Shown: positions 6,378 through 12,980 of the stretch, piece after piece
How positions within the stretch are numbered: the stretch's first letter is position 1
How the letters are laid out: the number at the start of each line of letters is the position of its first letter
NCBI GenBank assembly: GCA_034433775.1
Contig: DAOUAI010000094.1
Location: forward strand, 1-12,980
DNA from: CALJTV01 sp034433775
Lineage (GTDB): Bacteria > Chloroflexota > Dehalococcoidia > GIF9 > UBA5629
Reading direction: 5' to 3'
DNA: 12,980 bases
The notes under the pieces: generated by a model
Databases searched by the model: none
Seen by the model: only the letters and a program-made list of their open reading frames with translations
What the model was told of the DNA's origin: nothing
Translations under genes and position numbers: made by a program

Positions 6378-7007
6378 TTGTTTAGATTTTCGCTGGTACC
6401 CAGGGAAAAGAAGTTTTTTGTGCTCTTCGAGCAGAGTGCACAGAATGTCCTCAAGACCGCCCGCCAGCTTCAAGATATGCTGTACACCTGGGAGGATTTG
6501 CGAGAGCGTGCCAGCGTTATAACTGCGCTGGAACACGAGGGAGATGCCATCACCCATCAGATTGCCGCCGAATTGCATCGCACCTTTGTCACACCATTCG
6601 ACCGCGAGGATATAGCCATGCTGGCGAACAGCCTTGACGACATAACTGATCTTCTTCACTCGGCAGCCGATGCCATTACCCTCTACAATATTGAGCGCCC
6701 AACCGATAAGGTGAAAGAAATGGTCGATGTAGCCGTTGAGGCAATAACGGAGGTAGGGAACGCAGTTTGTGAAATAGAGGGGCGGATTGACAAAGAAAAG
6801 CTCCTCAAGCGTTGCATAGAGATAAATCGACTGGAGAACGTGGGGGACTCCCTCTACCGCTCAGCCATGGCTGAGCTTTTTACCAACTGTAAAGACTTCG
6901 CCTACATAATCAAGTGGCGTGAGATCTACGAAGACATCGAAAACGCCATCGATAGGTGCGAGGACGTAGCCAATATCCTGGAGGGTGTAGTCCTCAAGTA
7001 CGCTTGA
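6378..7007 (+). CDS. DUF47 / PhoU-like phosphate transport regulator
   Basis: This 209-residue all-helical protein of the DUF47 (TIGR00153) family is usually encoded beside PiT transporters and thought to regulate or support them. The N-terminus FRFSLVPREKKFFVLFEQ is typical of the family. Helical PhoU-like repeats carry E-x-x-x-D metal-binding-like patterns: HEGDAITHQI (54-63), FDREDIAMLANSLDDITD (74-91), and LENVGDSLYR (152-161). The C-terminal KWREIYEDIENAIDRCEDVANILE is also a family hallmark. The start is a TTG, chosen because GGAGAG lies seven bases upstream and the resulting N-terminus matches the family. The gene is first in the phosphate group, and the permease begins 51 bases after its stop. 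Confidence 0.88.
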   Translation: MFRFSLVPREKKFFVLFEQSAQNVLKTARQLQDMLYTWEDLRERASVITALEHEGDAITHQIAAELHRTFVTPFDREDIAMLANSLDDITDLLHSAADAITLYNIERPTDKVKEMVDVAVEAITEVGNAVCEIEGRIDKEKLLKRCIEINRLENVGDSLYRSAMAELFTNCKDFAYIIKWREIYEDIENAIDRCEDVANILEGVVLKYA

Positions 7008-7058
7008 GACTTTGGAGTGGAAGGTACGAAGAGGCTCTGCCACCAGATGGGTTAGCAC

Positions 7059-8054
7059 GTGGAGATAAGCGCTTCGCTCATCATAGTACTGCTGCTGGTC
7101 CTTGCAGCTGAGTTCGTCAATGGCTGGACAGACGCCCCCAATGCCATCGCCACTGTAGTCTCCACTCGTGTGCTATCACCGTATCAGGCGGTGGTCATGG
7201 CTGCGGTGATGAATATCTTAGGAGCACTGGCTACCGGCACCGCAGTAGCAGTCACCATCGGCAAAGGGATTGTCCAGCCAGAGGCTATCTGCCTGAGCAC
7301 AGTAGCTGCCGGCATGCTGGCAATAGTGGTATGGAGCACCATAGCCTGGTGGTTTGGTCTGCCCACCAGCGAAACACATGCCCTGGTAGCAGGTCTGGCA
7401 GGGGCAGGACTTGCCTACGCTGGTCCTTCTGTTCTGCTCTGGGAGGGCTGGCGTAAGGTGCTTATAGGCCTGGGGCTGTCAACCATTGCTGGGTTTACCT
7501 TTGGCTACGTGGTGATGAATATCATTTACCGACTCTTCTCTCGTGTCACCATGACTAGAGTGAGGCAGGTCTTCGGTCGTCTGCAGATACTTTCTGCAGC
7601 TTTTATGGCTTTCAGCCACGGTAGCAACGACGGACAGAAATTTATGGGAGCCTTTGCTTTAGCCCTGTTCCTCGGCGGGATCTTTCCTCAAGTGCATGTG
7701 CCCATCTGGGTGATTCTGATATGCGGCATCGTCATGGGGCTGGGTACCAGCTTTGGTGGCTGGCGGATTATAAGGACTATGGGCTTCCGCCTCACCAAAC
7801 TCGAACCGGTGAACGGCTTTGCCGCCGAGAGTTCTGCCAGCATGGCAATCCTTCTAGCTTCGTTCACCGGTGTGCCGTTAAGCACCACGCAAACCATAAA
7901 CATGGCTATAGTAGGAGTAGGGTCTACCCGCCGCTTCTCCGCGGTGAGGTGGGGTGTCACCAATGAGATCGTTATGGCATGGCTGCTCACCTTCCCAATT
8001 TGTGGAATACTTGGCTACCTGTTCGGACTGGTGCTTAAACCGTTGTTCGCATGA
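7059..8054 (+). CDS. pit: PiT-family inorganic phosphate permease
   Basis: This 331-residue integral membrane protein of the PiT family imports inorganic phosphate with a cation, probably as a metal-phosphate complex. The two family signature repeats are present: GWTDAPNAIATVVSTR (22-37) and FSHGSNDGQKFMG (185-197). GLPTSETHAL (100-109) and GVPLSTTQTI (271-280) are the paired re-entrant motifs. About ten hydrophobic segments are visible. The length is near that of short bacterial forms without the large central loop. The usual N-D of the first signature is T-D here (T24-D25). The start must be the GTG at 7059, because an in-frame stop lies just upstream (7053-7055) and a later start would remove the first membrane segment. 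No clear ribosome-binding site precedes it, so translation may depend on the DUF47 gene upstream. Confidence 0.93.
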   Translation: MEISASLIIVLLLVLAAEFVNGWTDAPNAIATVVSTRVLSPYQAVVMAAVMNILGALATGTAVAVTIGKGIVQPEAICLSTVAAGMLAIVVWSTIAWWFGLPTSETHALVAGLAGAGLAYAGPSVLLWEGWRKVLIGLGLSTIAGFTFGYVVMNIIYRLFSRVTMTRVRQVFGRLQILSAAFMAFSHGSNDGQKFMGAFALALFLGGIFPQVHVPIWVILICGIVMGLGTSFGGWRIIRTMGFRLTKLEPVNGFAAESSASMAILLASFTGVPLSTTQTINMAIVGVGSTRRFSAVRWGVTNEIVMAWLLTFPICGILGYLFGLVLKPLFA

Positions 8055-8105
8055 TTTTTTACCATTTCTTGTGGCAGACCTATAGCCTTAATGCGTGATG
8101 GTGTG

Positions 8106-8111
8106 TATAAT
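8106..8111 (+). promoter_or_regulatory. Possible -10 box before the PhoU gene
   Basis: A perfect TATAAT stands in the 120-base gap between the permease and PhoU genes, 63 bases before the PhoU start codon. No -35 box of reasonable quality lies at the right distance, so this promoter is uncertain. Confidence 0.3.
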
Positions 8112-8174
8112 TAGAGTCATCAGTCGATAGCGATTGCGGTCAAAACGGACTAAGTAGAGAGGGATAAAGAACAA

Positions 8175-8843
8175 ATGGCAGTGGGCGCTGACTTCAAAGA
8201 ACGTTTTGCAGAAATACACAATGATATACAGGAAATGGCTGGGCTGGTGACCAGGGCGATCAGCCGCTCGGCAGAGGCATTAAAGAGCCGCGACCTCAAG
8301 CTGGCACATAAGGTGATTGCCGATGATGCGGCAGTAAACAAAAAACGATTTGCTATCGAAGACAAGTGCATCGAGATAATGGGTTCGCAGCTTCTGCCAG
8401 CAAGTGACCTTCGCGATATGGTCTCCGTGCTCAGCATCGTTACCGAACTGGAGAGGATCGGCGACTATGCCGAGGGCATTGCCAAGATAGTGGTAATGAT
8501 CGGGGATGAGCCACCCTTAAAGCCCCTGATAGATATTCCCCGGATGGCAGAGCTTACCGTGGAAATGATCGACAAGAGTATCCAAGCCTTTCGCACACGG
8601 GATGTAGCCTTGGCGAAACACGTGGTCACTATGGACAACGTGGTGGATGGGCTTTACGACCAGGTGTTCCGCGAACTGCTTACCTTCATGATGGTGGACC
8701 CGAAGACGATAAACCGTGCCACGCGTCTCATCTGGGTAGCACATAACCTGGAGCGTGCTGCCGATAGGGTGACTAACATCTGCGAGCGGGTGGTATTCAC
8801 CGTCAGCGGCAAGATGGAAGACCTGGAAGTGTCCAAGTATTAA
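8175..8843 (+). CDS. phoU: Phosphate-specific regulator PhoU
   Basis: This 222-residue protein consists of two three-helix PhoU domains. The first contains ELERIGDYAEGIAKI (91-105), the classic E-R-x-G-D-[HY]-x-x-x-I metal-binding motif. The second has the matching LERAADRVTNICE (192-204), where the usual G-D is A-D (A196-D197). PhoU proteins normally dampen phosphate uptake and signal phosphate status to a PhoR-type kinase through the Pst transporter. Here no pst or phoR/phoB gene is present. The gene follows a PiT permease by 120 bases, so a role in regulating the low-affinity system is likely. A GAGAGGG site lies about eleven bases before the ATG. Confidence 0.93.
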   Translation: MAVGADFKERFAEIHNDIQEMAGLVTRAISRSAEALKSRDLKLAHKVIADDAAVNKKRFAIEDKCIEIMGSQLLPASDLRDMVSVLSIVTELERIGDYAEGIAKIVVMIGDEPPLKPLIDIPRMAELTVEMIDKSIQAFRTRDVALAKHVVTMDNVVDGLYDQVFRELLTFMMVDPKTINRATRLIWVAHNLERAADRVTNICERVVFTVSGKMEDLEVSKY

Positions 8844-8963
8844 TAGCGACACCATTCCAGCCTTCTAATCTCTCCAGAACCACTTTCTGACGATTCTCTT
8901 TTTTGTTTTACCGCTCCTGGCAATAGCAGAGTGAGCGGATGACCTCGTTCCGATAGATGGATA

Positions 8964-9209
8964 ACACAGGACATAGCAGAATGGAAAGAACGCCGACTAC
9001 TTTATTTCACCCTCACCTTAGTCCTCTCCCATCGAGGGAGAAGGAGAGGACGGGTGAAGTCCCTCTCCCCTTGCGGGAGAGGTCAGGTGAGGGGTCTTTA
9101 TCTCCCTCCTCCGTTGGAGAAAGTTACCTTCCTTTGTCCTCCCTTACGGGAGAGAGTTATAGTGATGGCATGTGTCACCAATGTACTGGACGAGTACAGC
9201 GGAAAGACA
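8964..9209 (+). repeat. Dispersed hairpin-rich repeat, copy B
   Basis: Its left end matches copy A (8964-9030 with 1986-2052, about 60 of 67 positions) and its right end matches again from GAGAGAGTTA (9150-9159) to the promoter. The middle is about 80 bp longer and contains additional hairpin units: CCTCTCCC/GGGAGAGG (9062-9069 with 9075-9082), CTCC/GGAG near 9107-9120, and CTCCC/GGGAG (9139-9143 with 9148-9152). It fills most of the gene-free 8844-9258 interval. The part left of it shows only a weak CCGCTC/GAGCGG inverted repeat (8911-8916 with 8933-8938). The frames inside translate to low-complexity S/P/L/E-rich peptides and are not genes. Confidence 0.75.
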
Positions 9210-9232
9210 AGAGACAGTAAAGATGGTAAAAT
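9204..9232 (+). promoter_or_regulatory. Promoter of the hydrolase-nitroreductase gene group
   Basis: AAGACA (9204-9209) and TAAAAT (9227-9232) are 17 bp apart, and the ATG at 9259 follows a short leader. The -35 box is weaker than in the other two copies, but it lies exactly 8 bases after CGAGT of the same conserved upstream block (TGTGTCA at 9171-9177). Confidence 0.55.
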
Positions 9233-9258
9233 AGCCAAAACTATATGAGGTCAAGAAC

Positions 9259-10248
9259 ATGATTGAAGAACTTTTGCCAAATCTCTACCGAATCGAAGTG
9301 CCCCTGCCCCGAAGCCCGTTGAAGGCTTTGAACTCATACATAGTTAAGGGAAAGGACAGGTTTCTTATCATCGACACAGCGTTCAACCGCGAGGAATGCT
9401 GGCAGCCGACGATATCGGCGCTGCGTGAGCTGGGTGTGGACTTGAACAAGACCGATTTCTTTATCACCCACCTGCACGCTGACCACTCGGGACTGGTGGG
9501 CAGACTGGCAACTCCAACCTCAAAGGTCTATTACAGCGAAGTGGAGGCTTCGATTATCGGGGGCGGTATAGGCGAGGGCGAAGCCCACGGACACTGGCGA
9601 GATATGGCAGAGTACTATCTAGCCAACGGCTTTCCTCCCGAGGAACTTAATATAGCGCTTCAGGGACACCCCGGACGCCGCTACAGCTCCAGACAGCCTA
9701 TTAAGGTCATCCCCCTTCGTGACGGAGAGAGCATAGAGATCGGCGATTATAAATTTGTAGGTGTCTGGACAGCCGGTCATACTCCGGGGCATATGTGCCT
9801 CTATGAACCTGAGAAGAAGGTCTTGATCGCTGGCGACCATCTGCTTATCGACATCACCCCGAATATCACCACCTGGCTGGAGCTGGAGAACTCGCTGAAA
9901 AGCTACCTGGAAAACCTGGAGAAGGTGTACGCACTGGATGTAAAAATGGTGCTCCCGGGTCACCGCCGTCTGTGGAATGACCACCGCAAGCGCATTCGAG
10001 AGTTACAGGAACACCACCGTAACCGGCTGGCAGAGGCTGTAACAGCTTTGGAAAGCGGACCTAAGACCGCCTGGGAGGTCGCCCCGTACATCACCTGGGA
10101 TATAGAATTCAACTCCTGGGAGGACTTCCCCACAGTGCAGAAGTTCTTTGCAGTCGGAGAAACGCTTGCCCACCTTAATTATCTAGAGGGTGAAGGCAAG
10201 GTAAGACGAGAGACCAGAAACGGCAAGGTCTTGTACTCGCTGGTATAA
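9259..10248 (+). CDS. Metallo-beta-lactamase-fold hydrolase, LACTB2-like
   Basis: This 329-residue cytoplasmic hydrolase of the metallo-beta-lactamase superfamily has all expected metal ligands of a binuclear site: THLHADHSG (70-78, giving H71, H73, D75, H76), AGHTPGH (172-178, H174), AGDH (191-194, D193) and PGH (233-235, H235). After the catalytic domain, residues of about 255-325 form a helix-turn-helix-like tail: RLAEAV...AWEVAPYI...ETLAHLNYLEGEGKVRRE. This resembles the C-terminal winged domain of LACTB2-like proteins, some of which are nucleases. Thioesterase or glyoxalase-II-like activity is equally possible. GAGGT lies about eight bases before the ATG. The gene is first in a group of four closely spaced genes. 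Confidence 0.87.
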   Translation: MIEELLPNLYRIEVPLPRSPLKALNSYIVKGKDRFLIIDTAFNREECWQPTISALRELGVDLNKTDFFITHLHADHSGLVGRLATPTSKVYYSEVEASIIGGGIGEGEAHGHWRDMAEYYLANGFPPEELNIALQGHPGRRYSSRQPIKVIPLRDGESIEIGDYKFVGVWTAGHTPGHMCLYEPEKKVLIAGDHLLIDITPNITTWLELENSLKSYLENLEKVYALDVKMVLPGHRRLWNDHRKRIRELQEHHRNRLAEAVTALESGPKTAWEVAPYITWDIEFNSWEDFPTVQKFFAVGETLAHLNYLEGEGKVRRETRNGKVLYSLV

Positions 10249-10265
10249 ACACAAGGAGGTGCACT

Positions 10266-10856
10266 ATGGATGTCATGGAAGCCATAAAGGGGAGACGAAG
10301 CATACGGAAATACCGCCCCGACCCGGTACCCGAAGAAGCCTTGCAGACCGTCCTTGAGGCAGGGCGCTGGGCACCCTCGTGGGCTAATACCCAGTGCTGG
10401 AGGTTCGTCGTAGTGAAGGACAGTCAGACGAAAGCCAGACTGGCTGAGACCTTAAAAGGTACCAGGGCCGGTAGAAGCAACCCAGCAACCGAGGCGGTAC
10501 GCACTGCGCCGGTGGTGATAGCCGCCTGCGCAGAGAAAGGGCTATCCGGCTTCTATCGTGATGAGAGCGGTCAGAGCTTGCCAGCTACAGACAAAGGCGA
10601 CTACTGGTTCATGTTCGATGTTGCTTTAGCTATGCAGAATATGTGTCTCATGGCACATGCTCTCGGGCTGGGTACAGTCCATACCGGGTTGCTCGATGCT
10701 GCAGAAGCTGCCAAGATATTGGGGTTACCCCAGAATATGGTACTGGTAGAACTGCTGCCTCTGGGCTATCCCGATGAGTCGCCAGCACCGCGCCCTAGGA
10801 AAGAACTTAGCGAATTTGTTTTCTATGGGCGCTATCCTCAAACATCGGAGAGGTGA
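10266..10856 (+). CDS. Nitroreductase-family flavoprotein
   Basis: This 196-residue FMN-dependent oxidoreductase of the nitroreductase superfamily is expected as a cytoplasmic dimer using NAD(P)H or another donor. It has the N-terminal FMN-phosphate motif GRRSIRKYRPDPVP (9-22), then APSWANTQCWRFVVV (36-50) and the dimer/FMN helix ALAMQNMCLMAHALGLGTVHTG (about 120-141). The end GYPDESPAPRPRKELSEFVFYGRY is typical for the family. The physiological substrate is unknown. Reduction of nitro groups, quinones or dehalogenation-type reactions cannot be separated by sequence. A strong AAGGAGGTG site precedes the ATG, and the gene starts 17 bases after the hydrolase stop codon, so the two are co-transcribed. 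Confidence 0.9.
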   Translation: MDVMEAIKGRRSIRKYRPDPVPEEALQTVLEAGRWAPSWANTQCWRFVVVKDSQTKARLAETLKGTRAGRSNPATEAVRTAPVVIAACAEKGLSGFYRDESGQSLPATDKGDYWFMFDVALAMQNMCLMAHALGLGTVHTGLLDAAEAAKILGLPQNMVLVELLPLGYPDESPAPRPRKELSEFVFYGRYPQTSER

Positions 10857-11446
10857 TGAGGTACCGTAGCTACGGTGACGACGGGCTCATGCCAGTGCTG
10901 GCGATAATCATCGCCTGCTTTGTGCTATATCTGGCAACCGTCATCGCAAATTTTTTCGGCTACAGCCTGATAGGCTACCTCGGAATGCGACCAGCAAGCC
11001 TGCTTGCCCAGCCATGGACGATCGTGACCAACCTTTTTATGCACGGCGGCATCTGGCACTTATTAGCCAATATGCTTACCCTCTATTTCTTCGGAACCTT
11101 TCTCGAGCGATTGGTGGGAACCAAGACACTCCTGCTGATTTACTTTATCGGCGGTATAGTGGGAAATGTACTCTTCATCCTCCTGGGACCGCCTTTTGCC
11201 GTAGTGGTGGGGGCTTCCGGCGCCATATTCGCTCTGGGTGGGGCCTTGGCTGTGCTGGTGCCGATGTCCCGCGTCTATATATTCCCCATCCCAGTCCCCA
11301 TGCCACTCTGGGTAGCTGTTATTGGCGGCTTCCTCATCCTCTCCTTCGCTCCAGGTGTAGCCTGGCAAGGACACCTCGGTGGACTGATCACCGGCGTGGT
11401 CGCCGGGTTTATCCTGCGGCGCCGCAGGCGCTTTCTACTGCTCTGA
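10856..11446 (+). CDS. Rhomboid-family intramembrane serine protease
   Basis: This 196-residue membrane protein has about six transmembrane segments. The catalytic dyad is visible: GASGAIFAL (119-127, S121) and QGHLGGLITG (171-180, H173). The oxyanion-site motif MHGGIWHLLANM (62-73) supplies H68 and N72. It should cleave membrane-anchored substrates within or near the bilayer; its substrates are not evident. The tail is basic (RRRRR at 188-192), suggesting a cytoplasmic C-terminus. I chose the ATG at 10856, which shares one base with the nitroreductase stop codon (TGATG) and has GGAG five bases upstream, over the GTG three bases earlier. This overlap indicates translational coupling to the nitroreductase gene. 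Confidence 0.93.
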   Translation: MRYRSYGDDGLMPVLAIIIACFVLYLATVIANFFGYSLIGYLGMRPASLLAQPWTIVTNLFMHGGIWHLLANMLTLYFFGTFLERLVGTKTLLLIYFIGGIVGNVLFILLGPPFAVVVGASGAIFALGGALAVLVPMSRVYIFPIPVPMPLWVAVIGGFLILSFAPGVAWQGHLGGLITGVVAGFILRRRRRFLLL

Positions 11447-11456
11447 TAGCAGGTCT

Positions 11457-12206
11457 ATGGAGTGCCAGCCCTATTCCAGATACGAGCTGGAGCGACTTCT
11501 TGCTAATCTTGCCCAGACCAGCAGGGCGCTTACCATCTATGTCGAGCCATCGCTCTTTCCCGATTTTGTCCTCAATTTAAAACTCGAGCCTTGCTGGGAA
11601 GGGCTGGTGACTGAAATAAAGATGGTCATCACTGATGACGCTGTGTTACGCGCTGCACAGCGTTATGGCAACGGGGCTGCTATCTTCTGGAGCGAGAACG
11701 CCGGCAAGTACCTGATACTGCCCCCTTTCACACTGACAGAAAACCGAACTTTCACCGGCGTCCCCGATGTCTCCACCCTTCAAACTATGCTGGCGAAAAG
11801 ATTTGTCCTCGGTGTGGTGCTGGTCACCTGGGGCTCATACGCGCTCGGTGTCTTCGATTCCAACACGCTGGTAGAGTGGAAAACGGGGACAGGATACATC
11901 CACAAAAGGCACCGCAAAGGCGGCAGGAGCGAGAAAAGGTTTGCCCGCAGGACAGAGGAGCAGAAAAAGGACTTTCTCAGGAGAGTGGCAAACCGCATTG
12001 ATGAAAAGTTCAGCAGCGCCAGTCTGGACCACATCTTCTTCGGCGGCAACCGGCTCATACTTAAACCACTTGTCCGGGAATCCCACTATCTGCAGACAAA
12101 CGCCAGCAAGCTTTCATCAAGGCTACTGGAGACCAGATACGCGGACAGGGAGACATTGCTCAGGAGTTACAGAGAGATAACCACATCCCTTGTGTTCTCT
12201 TCTTAA
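11457..12206 (+). CDS. Vms1/VLRF1-like release-factor-fold protein
   Basis: This 249-residue protein resembles the eRF1 domain-2-like VLRF1 group, relatives of Vms1/ANKZF1 that release peptides from stalled tRNA or ribosome complexes. The recognisable part is GYIHKRHRKGGRSEKRFARR (146-165) followed by a helix TEEQKKDFLRRVANRIDE. This matches the GGQ-loop and following R-F-x-R helix of aRF1/eRF1 (GGQSALRFARLR) and the GGWSQQRFARRR of bacterial VLRF1 proteins. Where those have a glutamine, this protein reads GGRSE. The N-terminal 110 residues and the C-terminal region (about 190-249) are not assigned. AGGT precedes the ATG, ten bases after the rhomboid stop codon, so it ends the same operon. 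Role in ribosome rescue is inferred from the family only. Confidence 0.72.
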   Translation: MECQPYSRYELERLLANLAQTSRALTIYVEPSLFPDFVLNLKLEPCWEGLVTEIKMVITDDAVLRAAQRYGNGAAIFWSENAGKYLILPPFTLTENRTFTGVPDVSTLQTMLAKRFVLGVVLVTWGSYALGVFDSNTLVEWKTGTGYIHKRHRKGGRSEKRFARRTEEQKKDFLRRVANRIDEKFSSASLDHIFFGGNRLILKPLVRESHYLQTNASKLSSRLLETRYADRETLLRSYREITTSLVFSS

Positions 12207-12225
12207 TGCTGTGCCCTGCCGATCA

Positions 12226-12654
12226 CTAGCCTGTAAGGTGGTGGATGATTGCCTGGTAGAATTCTTCAGGGCTTTTCCCTAGGGATAGCTTCTCCATAGG
12301 GCACATGTCCTTCCCGTCCGCCGTGGTGATAAACGGGACGACCTGTTCCAGATGGTATTCAATGCCGTACTGTTCGAAGACCTCAGACGCAAGCTTGCTC
12401 CCCAGCGGACTGAACACAGCGCGGGAACTGGACTTGACACAGAGGAGCGCTGCTGCCCGACCCATTATCTTGTCGAAGACGACCACATTGTTGTAATTGC
12501 CAGCAAGCGTGCGCACATACTCCAGCAGCGGAAGGAGTCCATCCTTAGCAGAATTGAACACCAGACTATCGCCTTTATATACTCTCAGGGTATCGGGGCT
12601 AGCCATAAAATGGGCGTATAACTGCTGATAACCACTGCTGGTCGAATTCGCCAT
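12226..12654 (-). CDS. DUF1893 protein, cytidine-deaminase-like fold
   Basis: This is a 142-residue protein of the DUF1893 family, whose structure is known from Thermotoga TM1506. Similarity is strong through LRVYKGDSLVFNSAKDGLLPLLEYV (24-48), VVFDKIMGRAAALL (58-71) and GIEYHLEQVVPFI (97-109). The C-terminal DGKDMCPMEKL includes the family's C-P-M-E. Family members have a deaminase-like fold, and their function is not established. I take the ATG at 12654, whose first base overlaps the stop of the DUF362 gene (TGATG), in preference to a GTG one codon earlier. The gene ends 20 bases from the convergent VLRF1-like gene, with no clear terminator between them. Confidence 0.83.
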   Translation of the reverse strand: MANSTSSGYQQLYAHFMASPDTLRVYKGDSLVFNSAKDGLLPLLEYVRTLAGNYNNVVVFDKIMGRAAALLCVKSSSRAVFSPLGSKLASEVFEQYGIEYHLEQVVPFITTADGKDMCPMEKLSLGKSPEEFYQAIIHHLTG

Positions 12655-12980
12655 CACTTGCTTAAGACCTCGGCAACCTTGTCAGCAAGCTCCTTGCTCT
12701 TTGGGTCATCGGTGACAAGCTGGATATGCTCCGGCGAGCTTACCCCGAGTCCCAGCTCCACAGCCCTGGCAATCTGCTCCTGCTCAAAGACCCGCCCCTT
12801 ACTCACTTCAGGGGTGGTGCCTAAAAGGCGCAGGATGGCTACTCCTACAGCATCTATCGCCACACGGTCATTGCCGGCTATCATGACATTGGCTTTGACC
12901 CGCGTGCCCTTATCAGGACCGCCATCCACAAAGGCGTCCACACCGTCGAGGACGATTAAATCGGGCGTGTAGGCGGTGTT
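12654..12980 (-). CDS. DUF362 domain protein, 3' part
   Basis: The C-terminal 108 residues are visible, and the frame stays open to the window edge, so the real start lies outside. The sequence shows the DUF362 core: NTAYTPDLIVLDGVDAFV, then DGGPDKGTR, ANVMIAGNDRVAIDAVGVAILRLLG, and a terminal helix with ELGLGV. Such proteins (roughly 300 residues or more, sometimes fused to ferredoxin domains) have no settled biochemical role. No Fe-S cysteine motif is visible in this part, so the C-terminal ferredoxin domain seen in some relatives is absent. The stop codon overlaps the start of the DUF1893 gene, so the two are translated from one message. Confidence 0.85.
   Translation of the reverse strand, partial: NTAYTPDLIVLDGVDAFVDGGPDKGTRVKANVMIAGNDRVAIDAVGVAILRLLGTTPEVSKGRVFEQEQIARAVELGLGVSSPEHIQLVTDDPKSKELADKVAEVLSK

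Noticed and set aside
6306..6659. Minus-strand frame over the start of the DUF47 gene
   Set aside because: It is antisense to a well-supported gene and has no recognisable domain.
8911..8938. CCGCTC/GAGCGG inverted repeat after PhoU as a terminator
   Set aside because: The stem is only 6 bp with a 16-base loop, and the T-rich run precedes it, so it is in the wrong place for plus-strand termination.
9023..9152. CRISPR-like array of CTCTCCC/GGGAGAG units
   Set aside because: The units are irregular in spacing and sequence, have no constant-length spacers, and no cas gene is present.
8957..9248. Two overlapping plus-strand frames between PhoU and the hydrolase
   Set aside because: Both are translations of repeat copy B, with low-complexity S/P/L/E-rich sequence and different frames through the same hairpins.
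11413..11428. Perfect 16-bp palindrome CCTGCGGCGCCGCAGG
   Set aside because: It lies inside the arginine-rich tail codons of the rhomboid gene; CG-rich arginine codons easily make this by chance.

Overview
The window is about 13 kb of bacterial DNA with moderate GC content. It carries twelve complete protein genes, one that runs off the right edge, and possibly the first codons of one that runs off the left edge. The gene mix, the dispersed CCCTCACC...CCTCTCCC hairpin repeats and the TTG and GTG starts fit an anaerobic Chloroflexota, perhaps Dehalococcoidia-like. That placement is inference from gene content, because no rRNA or other phylogenetic marker is present. No tRNA, transposase or CRISPR array was found.

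Left part (1-6000). On the minus strand are an iron-containing alcohol dehydrogenase, with a possible downstream oxidoreductase start at the edge, and a small YkgJ-type cysteine-cluster protein. On the plus strand follow a lipoprotein-like solute-binding protein of peptide-type ABC transporters, with no permease or ATPase genes beside it, and a beta-keto-acid cleavage enzyme (BKACE). A minus-strand TetR regulator is convergent with the BKACE gene. The solute-binding gene has a clear sigma-70-type promoter, and a perfect 26-bp palindrome starts about 10 bp after its -10 box. The palindrome resembles TetR-family operators, so the simplest reading is a small regulon in which the local TetR protein senses a substrate or CoA intermediate and controls uptake and breakdown.

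Middle (6000-8843). A promoter followed by a leader of about 210 nt with several nested inverted repeats precedes a phosphate module: a DUF47/PhoU-like protein, a PiT phosphate permease and a PhoU protein.

Right part (8844-12980). A repeat-carried promoter precedes a closely packed plus-strand group: metallo-beta-lactamase-fold hydrolase, nitroreductase, rhomboid protease and a Vms1/VLRF1-like release-factor-fold protein. The last has GGRSE where relatives carry a glutamine motif. Facing it on the minus strand are a DUF362 protein (partial) and a DUF1893 protein whose stop and start codons overlap.

The most striking non-coding signal is a promoter module found three times (2113-2174, 6099-6161, 9171-9232). 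In each copy TGTGTCA, G[GT]AC[CT]G, CGAGT and the -35 box sit at identical spacing. Two of the three copies form the right end of a longer dispersed hairpin-rich repeat, which suggests a repeat element that carries an outward promoter.
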